Part shown: positions 12,023 to 24,293 of the stretch, piece after piece
Numbering within the stretch: the first letter of the stretch is position 1
Layout: the number at the start of each line of letters is the position of its first letter
From: Phanerochaete sordida
Lineage: Eukaryota; Basidiomycota; Agaricomycetes; Polyporales; Phanerochaetaceae
Direction of reading: 5' to 3'
Length of the DNA: 64,000 bases
Assembly (NCBI GenBank): GCA_019973155.2
Contig: BPQB01000011.1
Coordinates: 248,001-312,000 of the forward strand
Position numbers and translations under genes: made by a program
Notes under the pieces: generated by a model
What the model saw: the letters and a program-made list of their open reading frames with translations, nothing else
Databases searched by the model: none
Told to the model about the DNA's origin: nothing

Positions 12023-13305
12023 ATGCAGTCCCTCCTCAGATGGAGCATCGAAAACTCGGCGGGCGATGGCTCCGCCCAGCCACCACAGCCGCCTCAGCCG
12101 CGGAAGGATCTGGACCCTGGGATCATTGACATGATCCTGGGCAAGCCAGACTCGGAGCTCATGAAGGAGAACCTTGCAATCGCTGTGGACGAGAAACGTA
12201 GCGAGGACGAGCGGCTGGAGGCCCTCGATAATTTCGAGATGGTGCGTCGCAAAGCGAATATATGCGCGCAAAAATACTGACGGCACACGCTACAGCTGGT
12301 AGAGAGCATCGACAACGCAAACGGTATGTAGTCACAGCCGGAATGATGTGTGGAATACTGATATGCCTTGTAAGATTTGGTCAAGCTCAACATGTGGGAG
12401 CCGCTACACAACTTGATTACCTCCCCCTCTTCGTCAAACGACATCAAGACGCAAACCCTGTGGATAGTAGGCACAGCAGTACAAAACAACCCCGCAGCAC
12501 AAAATGCCGTGAGTATCACCCTTTTCTGCAGCCTTTCCCCCTCTGAATTATCTGCCAGTACCTCGCGCTCTCACCAATGCACACCCTCCTCTCGTTCCTC
12601 AACCCCTCCAACGGCGCGCCAAAGCTGCGCTCGAAAGCCGTCTACGCGCTCTCAGGGCTCACGAAGCACAGCGCACCCGCGCTGCGCCAGTTCGCGGACG
12701 CGGACGGCTGGGACGCCCTGCGAGGCGCGCTGCAGGACTCGGACGTCTCCGTCCGGCGCAAGGTCGCCTTCCTGCTCAACGCGCTCCTCATCCCCAGCGT
12801 ACCCGAGGCGCCGCGGGCAAACCCGCCGAACCCGCGCGCCGCGGGCGCGACGCTGCATGGCGCGGACGCGGACGCGCCGGCGCACGCGGACCCGGTGCAC
12901 CCGAACTCGCATGCGGCGATGGCGGACCCGGGGGCGTTCGCGACGTCGGCGGCGACGCGCGCGGCGCTCGAGCAGCGCGGGCTGCTGGGCGCGCTCGTGG
13001 ACGCGCTCGTGCGGCCCGTGCCGCACGGGCCCGACGGCGAGCGGCTCGGCGACGCGGAGTTCGAGGAGAAGCTTGTCCAGTGCGTCGCTGCGTTTGCTGC
13101 TGCGTGCGCGCCGGCCGCTGACGACCGCAGTGTGCTGTTCACGTACACCACGAGCCTCCAGGGCGAGCTCGCGCCCGAGCACAAGCAGGCTCTGGCGGCG
13201 TACCTCAAGGAGAAGAGCGCGGCCGCGGGCGGGGACGGGCCTCTCGCCGAGTCGTGGGGCCTGTCTGCAGACGAGCTTCGCGCGCTCAGGAAGATTGTCG
13301 AGTAG
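12023..13305 (+). CDS. FES1: Hsp70 nucleotide exchange factor Fes1
   Basis: Exons 12023-12241, 12296-12323, 12375-12508 and 12559-13305 give 375 residues. Fes1/HspBP1 is a cytosolic armadillo-repeat protein that releases ADP from Hsp70. Family landmarks seen: N-terminal MQSLLRWSIENS, DPGIIDMILGKPDSELMKE, ALDNFEMLVESIDNANDL, WEPLHNLI, QTLWIVGTAVQNNP, and KLRSKAVYALSGLTKH. The C-terminus ends LRALRKIVE. A Pro/Ala/His-rich insertion of about 45 residues (PEAPRANPPNPRAAG onward) interrupts the last repeats, as in other basidiomycete copies. The second exon is only 28 nt. Promoter and leader lie in 11.9-12.0 kb. Confidence 0.92.
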
Positions 13306-13430
13306 ACCAAAAGCACGATCGTCTCAACATCATAGTGTATCCATTACCCACTGTATCAATATGTCTCTGCTAATGGTACATTGAACATCCTTTGAAAGCG
13401 AAAGTCCAGAATTGTCCTGCCCGAAGGCTT

Positions 13431-16400
13431 TTAGACACGGATACTCTCCGGTGGGCCGAGGTAGCTCTGGCGCACACCTCCAGTATCTGCGCGAATGGAC
13501 CACATCAGCAACCCTCTTAAGTGCACACAGCGAACGCGACTCACCGATGATGATCTTCTGCACAACGACCGTCGGCTCGACCATCCAGACCTTGAGCGTA
13601 TGCGGGCCGGGCGCGAGACTGAAGTTGTTTGGGACGTCGATGAAGCTGTTCGCGACGAAGCCGTCGGTGCCGTCCCACTGCGGCGGGAGGCTGCCCGGGG
13701 CCGCCGCTGGGAAGAAGTACGTCGTCACCGGCGCGATCCCATCGACACTCACCGCGAGCGCAACGGGCCGGGTCGGGTCGTAGTTGTTCAGCGTCGGCGC
13801 GACCTGCGTGTGCACCGTCACGTTGCCCGCGCTCCCGATCGTGTTGAACAGCATGAAGTCGTACTCGCTGTGCCGAGGTGAGCGGGGGCGGCACGCGGAG
13901 GGAGGGAGACGTACACGTGTGGGCCGGTGCCGGCGGTGAAGTTCAGCTCGTTGCCGCCGCGCGGCCAGGGCGTGATGCCGGACAGCGTGCGTCCGTAGCC
14001 GGGGAGCTCGACCCAGGTGATGCCCGCGACGGTGGTGTTGCGCGAGGTGTGCGCGGCCTCGATGGAGATGCCGCCGTCGCCCTCGACAAAGCCTGCGACG
14101 CGCGTGAGCAGGACGTCACCGCAAGGTGTGCGCAAGACCTACCCTTGAAGCCCGCGGGCACGGCAGTCTTGTTAGCGACGAAGAACGCGTTCTGCGCCGA
14201 GGTCGGCTGGCCGGTCGCGTTCGCGACAAAGTTGATGTTCGCGAACTCGACGCCGGTGACCTTGCTCCAGTCGACGCTGATGAACACGCGCGTCTCGGGG
14301 CTGCTGGGGCTCACGGACCCGCTGCTCGGCTCGATCGTGAGCCATGAGACGTTGGACGAGACGCTGAACGCGAACGGCGCAGGCCCGGCGGCGCCGACGT
14401 CGACGAAACGGTTGCCGAAGGGCACGAACGGGTCGAGCGTGAGCGTCGGCGGGCCGCACGAGTACATCGCCGCGCAGTCGTTCATGTTGTCGCCGGGCCA
14501 CGCGCCGAGGGTACCCTCGGGCACGATGCGCATGGGGCCGGGCAGCGCCTGCTTCTTTGCCTGCACCTTTGTCACCGCGGGCATCCTATCCCGTCGTCAG
14601 CACAAACACCCGCTCCCGCAAGTAGAGGGCACGCACGAGTTTTGCATGGGCTGCTGCCAGTAGACGTAGCCGACATGCGTCTGATCCATCATGTGGTCCC
14701 ACTTGCCGCCGAGGATGCTGTGGTATTGCTCCTCGAGGGCATAGTCGGCCTCGAAGAGCGCCTCGACGGAGTCCTTGAAGCCGTTCGCGCTCAAGCGCGC
14801 CTGCGACGCACGCAGGTTGTTGATGCCCGCGAAGATCCACATCGTTGCGAGCGTCGCCGACGCTTGCACGGGGTGCAGCACGAGCTGGAAGAAAGCGCCC
14901 TGCTTGTCCGCGGAGACCGAGTCGAACAGCTTCGTGGCGGTCGCGTTCAGGCTCTGCCACTCCGAGAGCATCGTCTCCGCCTCGCGGTAGTTGACCAGGC
15001 TGTAGACCGTCGAGTTGAGCAGCTCGGGCTTGCGGCGCGCGTTGAAGCGCGTCACGTTGGCGAGTATGTCGGAGACAGTCGCAGCGTCCTTCGCGGACAT
15101 GTCAAACTCGCGCTCTGCCCAGCTGTTGACGAAGGATGCAACATTGTTGCGGTCCCAGATGGAAGAGTTCCAGCCGTAGGTGATGAAGAACTCGATATCC
15201 ATCTCGTACGGTTTCAGGTCGCCGACGTTGACGATCCAGATGCGGGTAGCTTCGCGATCAATAGCCAGCGACATTTCTTCGTAGGTCTTCGAAATTTGGG
15301 TCGACTATATCAGAATGGCGTTGAGTCAGCGTGGTATACACTGAGAGAAACTGGAGTCCTACAGTAATCCATTTGAAGTCACGCGGGTCACCGACATAGT
15401 CGAACTGAACAATGATAAGCTCAGGTGGACCAGCAGCAAGTTAACAAGAACGCCTTACGTGGTAGTAGACACCAGCTCCGCCCGTGCGATTGCGCTCCGC
15501 CACAGTCGGGAACCTGCGAATATTGCCCCAGCTGCACGACAATCAGCACCGCCCACAACCCTCATATAACTGAACGCACTTGTCATCTGTCCAGAGGAGC
15601 GTGATGTCGTCGGGCACGCGCATGCCGTCATCGTAGAAGCCCTCGACCTCCTTGTCTGCGACGTGTCAGCGGGAGGCTCAGCGGGATATGCGAAGTCACT
15701 TACAGAGACACCACATCTGCGGGATCGTCGTGACGTCCGAAGTGTTGAATACGTTCGACAAGATCCCGCGCTGGTCCGAAATGACCTTCTCGAGCAGCTG
15801 AATGTTCTCGCCCTCCGAGAGCGGCACTGTCCGGCCCTGTCAGCACGCCGTAGAGAAGAGAAGACAGGGACGGGACGTACGGTCGCCCGCGCCGCGCATG
15901 CCCATCGTGTACACGTTCTCGTACGGCGCGGCGCGCTCGGTGCCGTTCACCCAGAAGTTGTAGATCGCGTCCGCGTTGACGCCGTAGTCCCAGGGCCCGG
16001 TCCCGAACAGGTTCCACTCGACGGGCGTGCTGCGCGTCATCGGCTCCTCGTGGCTCGTACCCATCGCGATGCCGTACCAATCAGCGAACACCTGGTTCAG
16101 ATGGTCGTCGACCGCGAACGCGCTGATCAAAACTCGGGTTAGCGCGAGAGTACGACGGGGAATATGCGTGCTCAAGTTGAATACGAACCTACTCCATTGT
16201 GCTGTTAGGGACGAAGGGAAAAGCGGGCACGTGGGGGTTAATGGGCGAACCTAGAGCGCAGAAGCACTACGTACCAGGCCAAAGATAGTTTGCCTTCAGA
16301 CGGAGTAATAATTCATAACTGTCAACGAGGGTCAGATGACTGCAGTCGACGACTAGAAGGCGAATTCACAGCTTGGTGTAGAACAAGTGGTTGAATGGCG

Positions 16401-17139
16401 AGCCGGTGAGGGCCGCGCCAGTGCCGTTCGTGAACTTCTCCATTGCCCAGTTTTGCAGAGCGGGCTGCTCGTCATTCAGGAAGATACCACGATACTTCAC
16501 CGAGGGCGAGCCATGAGAGCATCCAGAAGAGGTGACAAAGAGCTCGGAGTGCTTGGTTGTAGGGACGTCGGCCCACCAGTACCACGGCGAAACACCTGCG
16601 CATCCAGTTAGTGTCTATGGCAGCAAGAAATTCGTGGCAAACATACCGAATTGTTCAGAGTGATCGTACATAGAGAAGATCGTTCCGCGCTTGTCAGCCC
16701 CAATAAGCACGTACGCAGAGTCAATGCCGGGAAGCGGGTTCTTGACCTCTTTCGCGAGGAACGCTTCCCAGTTGCCCTGCACAGAGGAGACGTCGAGTCC
16801 TGTGTTGTTTACGACAGCATCGACGAGCGCGGAGCGTCCCAGGGTCCCCACGATAATCGCGTTCGAGGCTTTCGCTGTGGCCGTCGCGGTGCGGTTCGCG
16901 AGGCTAGGCTTCACGCCTGTAACGCGCTCGATGTCGGCGGCGAAGTCCTGGGCTGCCCGCTGCACGCCCGGCCAGTCGTCATCCGCGAGAAAGATCGGCG
17001 CGGCGCGCCCAGCGGAGACGACGGGGAACGTTGCGGACGCAGACTTGAACGCGACGCAGGTCGTCTGGCCGATCGCGTGTGCGGGCGCGGCGAGCGCGAG
17101 CAGCGCAGCGAACGCGGCGAGCCTCCAAGGTGTCGGCAT
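13431..17139 (-). CDS. Secreted GH115 xylan alpha-1,2-glucuronidase
   Basis: Fourteen exons: 17139-16647, 16595-16370, 16318-16275, 16201-16189, 16122-15881, 15826-15704, 15655-15580, 15531-15459, 15404-15363, 15304-14637, 14585-14143, 14092-13915, 13867-13545, 13486-13431. They sum to 3000 nt, 999 residues. The enzyme removes (4-O-methyl)glucuronic acid from xylan side chains. It starts with a signal peptide (residues 1-22, WRLAAFAALLALAAPAHA). Conserved GH115 blocks seen: SEQFGVSPWYWWADVP, KYRGIFLNDEQPAL, LLRLKANYLWPAQW, MGTSHEEPMTRS, YTMGMRGAGD, LLWTDDNWGNIRRFP, GGAGVYYHFDYVGDPR, and the typical end DTGGVRQSYLGPPESIRV. Exon 4 is a 13-nt microexon. Many N-glycosylation sites fit secretion. 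Nothing is broken. Confidence 0.93.
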
Positions 17140-17707
17140 CGCGGTTTGTGGAGCACGGTGCGTGTGTCGAAACGTACAGTGCGCGCCCGCCGTGCTTTAT
17201 GGACGGGCGCGGGTACAGCGTTCTGGAGACGGCCCGCGGCGCGTGATGCCTGCGCGTCCAATGCTGTCATCCTGGAGGTGATCCAGACCTTGTGACCGCG
17301 GTGCGTGGGACGGCATATCCTCGGTGGGAGAGCAGGCGACCTCCGAAGATGTCTGTGCGGTGCCGCGAGCCATGCAGCCCCGAAGCCTGTATACGCGACA
17401 TGTATTCTTGCGGGGCCGTCCCTACAACACACGCGGCCTTGTGACCTCGGATTGATGGCGAGTGAGCGAGCCCTCAGTCAGCTGCAACAGAAAAGCACCG
17501 GAAACTGTCTCTGAACGACCGAGGAGTGCTGTGCCTGAGCTCGTTCTACAGACATCAGCGACGAAGGTCTGATGGATTTTGACTGATGCCTAGGTATATT
17601 CATTACGGAGCGGTAGAGCAGGCTAGTACAGTATGCTCGGAGTAGGTAAGTTACGATAAGAGTCAAGAAGCCTGGCGGAAACACACCGAGTCGAAAGGGT
17701 CCACTGA

Positions 17708-18126
17708 CTAAGGCTTCGGTGGCACGGGTAACGGGTTTTGCAGAGGCACGTCCTCCGCTCTGGGATGGCCATCGAGTGCAGGCGGTACCTGCCTGCCCGA
17801 CGATGCCCACGGAGCCGCGGGGAGCGGCTCATCATCATGTGACGTGTCATCATCGTCCTCATTGTCTTCGTCTATAAATTCTCTGGCCGGAGGCCCGTCG
17901 TCCGTGGACAGACGGATACGTCCATCCCCGGTCCAGGTGCGCATCCTGCAGCAGGTCAACTGACGATCGACTGATAGAAACTGAGTTACGTACTGATGCG
18001 CGACGACCGTACGCAGCGCGGACGCACGCTTCCAGAGCAGGAACAGGATGCAGAGCGTGCATGTAGTGAAGAGAAACACGACGGTGAAGTTACCGAGCGG
18101 CTGTGGTTTGGGCGACTGCTTGGGTT
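17708..18126 (-). CDS. Small single-pass membrane protein with acidic Pro-rich tail, 5' exon unresolved
   Basis: Two exons are clear: 18126-17994 and 17945-17708 (stop). The first encodes a hydrophobic segment (VVFLFTTCTLCILFLLWKR) followed by a basic anchor, so it is a single-pass protein with a cytosolic tail. The tail carries an acidic run (DEDNEDDDDTSHDDE) and ends in Pro-rich LPVPPKP. The start is not settled: an ATG at 18203 would need a 31-nt intron, so a further 5' exon is likely. Size and exon layout (membrane exon, phase-2 intron, polar tail) recall the PPxY array at 50-64 kb, but the tail lacks PPxY. Function unknown. Confidence 0.5.
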
Positions 18127-18500
18127 CTGCGTGTTCAGAATTAACATTCCAAGCTACGATAGCGGCGGTACGACGTGCCTCCTGGCTGTAACGACGGCGC
18201 CATGTCTGTATGCGCTATGTGGGAACCTAAAGAGCTGCAGTCGTGGTGGTTGCGGAAAGAGCTCGAGACGCGACAGCCCGATCACCATGAGGTGGTTTCG
18301 ATTCCGCCGTTCGCCAATATTTTGTTTTTCGCGTCCTGTCCGCACAGAATCAGTGATCTCATTTAATTACGAATCTATGCTTGTTAAGCCCGTCTGACAG
18401 TCCTTACAGCTCAGTCGATCCGTCACCTGTTCCGTCATCAAGCAGACGGCAGGCAGGATCCTCCAGCGCTCGGGATCTCACGAGCCGGGCTCCCTCTTAA

Positions 18501-18582
18501 GGCGCTATAGCCAAGTGGTTAAGGCGATTGATTAGAAATCAATTCCCGTTTCGGGGCGCAGGTTCGAGTCCTGCTGGCGTCG
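18501..18582 (+). tRNA. tRNA-Ser (AGA)
   Basis: Full cloverleaf: acceptor GGCGCTA pairs with TGGCGTC (two G-U pairs), discriminator G, D arm GCCAAGTGGTTAAGGC, anticodon loop TTAGAAA with anticodon AGA, long type-II variable arm, and T loop TTCGAGT closed by GCAGG/CCTGC. The long variable arm agrees with serine identity. There is no intron. A TTTT run at 18589-18592 is a good Pol III terminator. Confidence 0.93.
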
Positions 18583-18783
18583 TCCTTGTTTTGTAGTTAA
18601 CAGGTACCTTTTTTGCTCGCCAGCTTACAAGCTTACAAGTTCTCTCCAGTGTCGTAATTGTGAGTCTTTAAGGTCCCAACGGTGTCCAATAGATCAATTG
18701 ATGTGCGATCATACGTGTTATAGCCATGATATAGAGTACACGTCGTCGACTCCATTCTCGAGCGAGGATCTCGTAGTCCCTGC

Positions 18784-19096
18784 TCAAGCGGACTCGGCCT
18801 CACTTGCTTTGATATGGACGCTGCCTGCAACGAGCAGACCGGCGCCGCGTGCTGTTGTAAAAGTGAGTTTTTTTAATGTCATAAATGTTGGCAACGAGCT
18901 GACCTTGCAATACGCTCTCCGCAGGATTCAGACTACGGGGAGCAACGGCCCTCTCTACGTTGGGAACAGCTAGAAACAAGAGGCGGTCAGTGTCAGCCTA
19001 CGCGTAGTCCAATATGCGCCGGTGCGTACCTAGAGGTGCTGCGAAACAAACACAAGCTAAAACGAACCATGTCGCCGCAGCCTCGAGGACGCGCAT
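18784..19096 (-). CDS. Small secreted peptide, copy 1 of a two-member family
   Basis: Exons 19096-19030, 18969-18904 and 18851-18784 give 66 residues. A signal peptide (MRVLEAAATWFVLACVCFAA) ends near residue 20. The second exon gives VERAVAPRSLNPAESVLQ, the third ARGAGLLVAGSVHIKASEAESA-stop. The gene at 30478-30793 has the same three-exon plan with the same phases, a matching signal peptide start (MR.L..AATW) and a matching C-terminus (G.L.AG.VH.K). There is no cysteine in the mature part, so it is not a disulfide-rich effector. I do not recognise the family; a processed signalling or effector peptide is possible. Confidence 0.6.
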
Positions 19097-20109
19097 TATA
19101 TCTTGCGAAGCGGAACAGGCTACGGCTACACTGCAGTAGTTTCACGGTGAGCAGTCTCCCTGTCCCTACTGCTTTATATCTACTTTTATTATTAGATGCG
19201 GTGCTCATCTTCCGCCTGACATCGCGCCGCGCGATATGCACATCTTTGATGGAGTTGTTGACCACAGTCAGTACGCACACGCGTTTCTCACAGAGATATC
19301 TCGGTTCAGCATGAGCTCCAATGCGAGAATTCGTAGCGACTCCGGGCAGGCACCAAATCTGTGCTATCTGTGTGGAGGGTTTGATTAACATTCAAGAAGT
19401 CCCTCGGCCCAGGCTTGGTGAGAGAAAATATGTCTGCAGCCGGCTTGCAGTCATTTCATGATGTTCTCGCCCCTGTTCACACTTGATTGAGTCGTTGTGA
19501 TGTGCACTAGAATGGTATATCGCATGACACGATAACCACGGAGTAGTCGCTCGCGTGCTGCGAAGCCGCGGTGTTGGTGATCGCAACAATACAACATATC
19601 ATTAGCCTGTCAAGGTACAAACGCAAAGGCACTGCAGAACGGACTGCCGTGGACCCCTGATAACCTGGTGGCCCCTGACGCGGCCAGCCTTCAAGCCTCA
19701 CTTCGTTCTGCGCCGCGGGCTTCCGACGAACGTGGGTTCGCGAAAGCTTGAAGTTTGAGCGCAAGGAGAGGCCTACTGGCCGCGGCACGCATACGTTACA
19801 TAAAGACAGCCGATAGATTGGTGCCATATCCACATATCCACTGTGCAGGACACTACAGCCTTCGATAGCGTGCTTGGTGAAGAAAAACAAGACTGAGACT
19901 GGAACAAAACAAGGAATAACGGAACAACAGGTACGGTAGGTATGCGGCAGTCCGGCCAGAGGCCAACATAAAATATACGTATTCCAGCCAATTATGTTAC
20001 GAGCCAATATATATATGCCACTACAACGGCGTGCATCAGCAGCAGGTCGAGGAAAAACGACGACGAACGCACAAATAGATAGATAGATCCGGAAGATGCA
20101 TCAAAAAGC
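19097..20109. other. Intergenic region, no gene recognised
   Basis: About 1 kb between the small peptide gene and the 3' end of the G-alpha gene. Frames present are short and without recognised motifs. AT-rich stretches near 20010 (TATATATA) and a GATA run near 20080 are probably 3' UTR or spacer. Confidence 0.4.
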
Positions 20110-22276
20110 CTAGAGGAGGTCGGCGTCGCGGAGCTGCGTGCGGAGGATGCTTTCGCCGACTGCAACCGGGATTTAGCAGGGAGTGATCATCAGCCCGAGC
20201 CGGAAACATACCGATGCCGAGGGTCAATGCGGTAGCTTTGGTGTCCTGGAAACGGCGTTAAGAATGCAGACTACTGACCGCCGGCAGAACAGCACGTACG
20301 ACGACAGATGTTAGATGGACGCGGAAAGGGCGAAGAGCGGAGGCATGCGACTTGGCAATTTCCTTGAAATGTTGCGCGAAATCTGCGTAGCAGTCAGCAA
20401 TCGACATCACAGGGTTCAAAGATGTATCTTACATTGAGCGACAGTCTGAAGGTCGTTTTTGCGATCACCGAAGCTCGGCACGAAATCTCGCACTCGCACT
20501 CCACTTTTGAGTTTCTTGTCCACTGCGCCCTTTTAGCATCGCGGGGTGATGGAAAAGAGATGGAAAACACGCACGTAGATCGCACTTGTTCAAAAACAAG
20601 ATAATCTGCGCTTTGCTCAGGAGCTTGTTCGCGCATATCATCTTCCACAGCTGGTAGCTGTCCTCGAGGCGATTAACGCGGCGGTCCTCTGCGAGCTTTT
20701 CGTCAAAGCAACTGATCGGGGCGAGGAAGATGATGGCGTCGCAGTCGTCGAAGTACGGGAACCACGCAGCGCGCTGCGTGCGCGAGCCCCCGACATCATA
20801 CAAGCACCACTCTGTGCCTGCAGCTGGGCCTGTGGATACTCAGACAAAGCGCGAGAAGGTCGATGCGGATACGCACCTGTCTCGAAATGTATCCGATGCT
20901 CCTGCACGCCGAGCGTGCGTAACCGGGACCGAACAACGTCGTCGTCGGAGGGCGTGTAGTCCCGCTTGGCGATCCGGTCGACGTCGCGCTCGTGCAAGAA
21001 GCTGGACAAGCTCAGGGTTAGACGGACAGGGCAGGCACGGAAGCCGGCGGCAGACTCACAACCCTGGGAGGAGGTCCAGTCGCAGCTTCCGCCGGCGAAG
21101 CATATCCTGGATGACATCATCCGCCCATAGGGCCTTGATGTCCTCCGCGCAGCCGGTGAGGACCTCGCCGGTCTCGTTATCCTCGTCCTGCTTGCGCCGG
21201 CTCCGCTCGGGCGATCGCTTGCCGGGGCGCAGGGACGACTTCCAGCCTGCGTTCGAGCGCACGAAGAAGTCCTGCATCTTGGAGCGGGGCTCGCTGCCGG
21301 GCGCGGGCGCGGGCCAGTCCGATGCGCCGAGGCGTGCCTGTAGGTCATCCTGCACGCTACGCAGGGGCGCGAGGCGCAGTTTGAGGAGGCGATGTTTCTC
21401 TGTGAACCGGAGCGGGAGGCTCGATGCGCTGGATGACCGCGATGGGCGCGCAGGCTCGTCGGAGTCGCTGCCGCTCTCTTCACTGGTGGATGCATTCATA
21501 TCCTGGCTGAGGTGCTCGAGGATGATGGTAACATGACGGATGAGGTTGAGCTGGATGACGGTTTTCCACGCGAGACGTTCTTCTGCCCAGGCATTCGCGG
21601 CATAGGCAAGCTGGAAGTCTGTTCATGGCTCGCGCGTCAGGGTCATGCAGTGCAATGTAGAGATGTTCTTACTCTTCAAAGTTGTGGATTTCCCTACAGA
21701 AAGATATCAGCTGTCGCGGAACTTCGGAGAAACACCGCAGGAACAAAATGGCCTCGCGGAGCCCAGCCAAGGAGGGTGTGCGGAAGTAGCACAGGCTTGT
21801 TTGAGTGCATCGAGCACGCTCAGGTCGTCGTCGCCGGCACCGCCTCCTACCGTCCGCCGCAACTCCAGGGACGTTTACCGACCCGTAGTCACCACCATTC
21901 CCCGCCTGACTAACACCGCGATACAAAGCGCTGCGGGCGTCATCGGTGCTGTACTGGACAGTCTCGCGAACGAGGAAGCCTGATGCCGCGGCGGGCGCGA
22001 CCTCCTGTGCAGCGCGCGTGGCGGGTGCTCCGCGCGGAAGGTGCGAGACAGAAGATGCGACTCACCGCTCTCACTCTGACCCAGGAGCAGCACCTTTATC
22101 GGCTTCTTCTGCTTCTTGAGTGCGGCACCCTCCTTCCTGAGCTGCTCGTCTATCTCCTCGCTGACCCTCCGTGCGCGTTCCTCCTCCTGGAGTCGCTGAA
22201 CGCGCTGCTGGTCGCTTTCATCTGCTGGGGGTGCGAGAGCGAGGGCAAGAGGGTCGATGTCTGTGATGAGGCCCAT
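20110..22276 (-). CDS. Atypical heterotrimeric G-protein alpha subunit
   Basis: Nine exons: 22276-22066, 21693-21673, 21618-21060, 21001-20877, 20829-20575, 20522-20433, 20382-20300, 20245-20212, 20159-20110; 475 residues. GTPase motifs in order: P-loop GQSESGKST (usual GAGESGKST), switch I RLRTLGVQE, G3 DVGGSRTQRAAW, G4 FLNKCDL, and G5-like TSVVDTKAT. The G3 glutamine that activates water for GTP hydrolysis in ordinary G-alpha (DVGGQR) is serine here. The N-terminus MGLITD lacks the Cys-3 palmitoylation site of MGC-type subunits. A Ser-rich insertion of about 100 residues sits in the helical domain (EESGSDSDEPARPSRSSS onward). Exon 2 is 21 nt. Such divergent subunits are an expanded group in Agaricomycetes. 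GTP binding looks possible; hydrolysis is doubtful. Confidence 0.88.
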
Positions 22277-22443
22277 GCCAAGACGCTAGGAGGCTGGCGA
22301 GGGCGAGGCGGATGTGGTAAGTGCAGAGGAAAGGCCGGTCGTCGTTGGTACTAGCGGGGATGGGCGGCTGTCCCTGTTTGATTAGGACTGGCGGGAGTTG
22401 ATTAGGCGAATCAGTACGGTATGTCTCACAGATAGGCAGGGTA

Positions 22444-22889
22444 CTAGAGGCGATTTCGTAGACAGAGCAACATATTACGAAAATATTCCTGTCGAATATC
22501 CTCGACGATGAGATGCAGTTGTCTCGGAAACGGACTCGGTTTGGCCAGAGACGCCCGCACTGTCAGCCGAAAGAGGCAGCGCTTGTGGACAGTTGTGGAC
22601 TGCACATCCAGCCCTGCGTCTCCGTCCAATGAGAGTCAAGGATGACCCACGTCATGGGCCTCTTGTTCCACAGCGCCCCCCGACAGATACAATGTACGAT
22701 AATCAGTGGCGCTTTGGGAGACGTACTCGGGGTACCGGTGGTGACAGCGTCGGCACGGATAGCGACCCCTAGATCTGCTAAATATTTGACAAGGCTGAAG
22801 GTCGCGGGGCGTAATTGAACGCCACAGCTCTCGTGTAGAAAGGGCGAGGGGTAATCAGGAAGAATTGGGGTATCTCGTCCTGGAGGCAT
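22444..22889 (-). CDS. Possible small hypothetical protein
   Basis: Exons 22889-22727 and 22613-22444 join at GT..AG borders to give 110 residues ending IRQEYFRNMLLCLRNRL. There is no signal peptide or domain I recognise. Support is only an intact spliced frame, so it may be chance. Confidence 0.28.
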
Positions 22890-23041
22890 GGTGCATTTGT
22901 AGACTAGCTAAGCATGACACGACGTCAATGTTGGAATTTTTGGGCCGGAGGATGAAACCAGGCGAACTCTCGCCACCGACAGCCAGCGGGAGAAAGCATT
23001 CTTGAACCCTAGCATGCACTTCTTCCAGGGCTGTGGTTCGC

Positions 23042-23771
23042 ATGTATTCCGAATTGCGTCGGCGAACTGGCGCCACGCACGAGGTACGGCGCTAATTCAC
23101 ACTCGTGTACGACGAGCACGCCAGCGAGGGATCCGATGGCGAAAGCTCATCATTACTACCAGTACGCCGCCGACGCCACCCCAGCAGGCTTGTGCTCACG
23201 ACATGCAGTGGACAGCGTTCGTATTCGTTCTACCCCGCAGACGTCAACGAGTTAGGTAGGCCCCTGATAGCACACTCGCGGCCCATCTGCATCAGCGACC
23301 AATCGCTGATTGTCCATCTCTCCCACCGCGGCCCATGCAGTCGAGGTGCGCGCGCGCCAGCGGACCTTTGATGGAGCATATGGCCGGAGCGCGCTGAGCA
23401 CGCTGGGGTACGCCCTGACGGTGCTGCGCCTCTTCGACAGACGATTCTACAACAGTGCGTGACACGCTTCACTGCCCCGGCAGCCGCGCAACTGACCCTC
23501 CGAGCTCCGCCTGCCAGTCGGGATTGTGTACACCGCGCTCTCCGGAATGATCTTCGCGATCGCGTTCATGCGCCAGCGGCACTCGCTCCACGACTTTGCG
23601 GACAGCTACTGGGCGCGCCCCTCGTTCACGAGCCCGATACGCACCGTCGGGCAGACAGGCAAGCGCGTTTTCGGACGGCCGTTCGTCACCGCCGGGTGGG
23701 TCGTCGTCTCACTCGCCGTTGTCGTCGCCGCGGTCGAAATCGGTCTTCTAGTCTTAATATTCCAGGTGTGA
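23042..23771 (+). CDS. DUF202-family small membrane protein
   Basis: Certain exons are ..-23255, 23341-23454 and 23518-23771. They encode VEVRARQRTFDGAYGRSAL, LGYALTVLRLFDRRFYNIG, MRQRHSLHDFADSY, VFGRPFVTAGWVVVSL, and a final helix VEIGLLVLIFQV. This is the DUF202 pattern (R..R.F...R.AL, a membrane helix, then two more), related to the membrane part of Vtc1-type proteins. The N-terminus is less sure: ATG 23042 (MYSELRRRTGATHE) joined by a 33-nt intron to 23117 gives 182 residues in frame, but 33 nt is very short for an intron. Probable endomembrane protein of unknown function. Confidence 0.72.
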
Positions 23772-24293
23772 CCCTGAGACCGGTGGTTAATCCCGCACGG
23801 ACTTCTCCACTTGCACGCTTCTTTCCGTGTGTGTTGGTCCTGTTCATCCGCTCATCTCAATACACGCCCATAGATCGCTTTGCTAGATATATTGTACTTG
23901 TACCCTAAGTAATAGCTGCCGATAGATCTTACCTTTCGCGCCCACAGGAGACGCTGTGACGATGTGAAGATCTCATCGCTCTAACCTTCGAGCCACCCCC
24001 TATGTCGTCCTACACTTCACATCGGACGTGTGCATGGGATGGCAGCCCCATGCGCGCAGCTGAATAGCTAATCGGCGGCGCGGTGTGGGGCTCGTGGAAT
24101 CTAAACTACCTGATCGGTTGCTTATAGTATGTGCGCCATACATATGTAGGGCTAAGGGGAGTTTGGTCGACCCAGCCGCGATGTTGATTAATGAAGCCAA
24201 GGTCTACTCGCCACACGAGACGCTATGATAGCAAACAGAATTCGTATCAAAGCACAGTTGTGCGTATCCACCTGAACTGAAGCTAACCAATTA

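Noticed and set aside
12642..13316. 224-codon minus-strand frame in FES1
   Set aside because: Antisense shadow of the long Fes1 exon.
14642..15367. 241-codon plus-strand frame
   Set aside because: Antisense of the long GH115 exon, whose family motifs are unmistakable.
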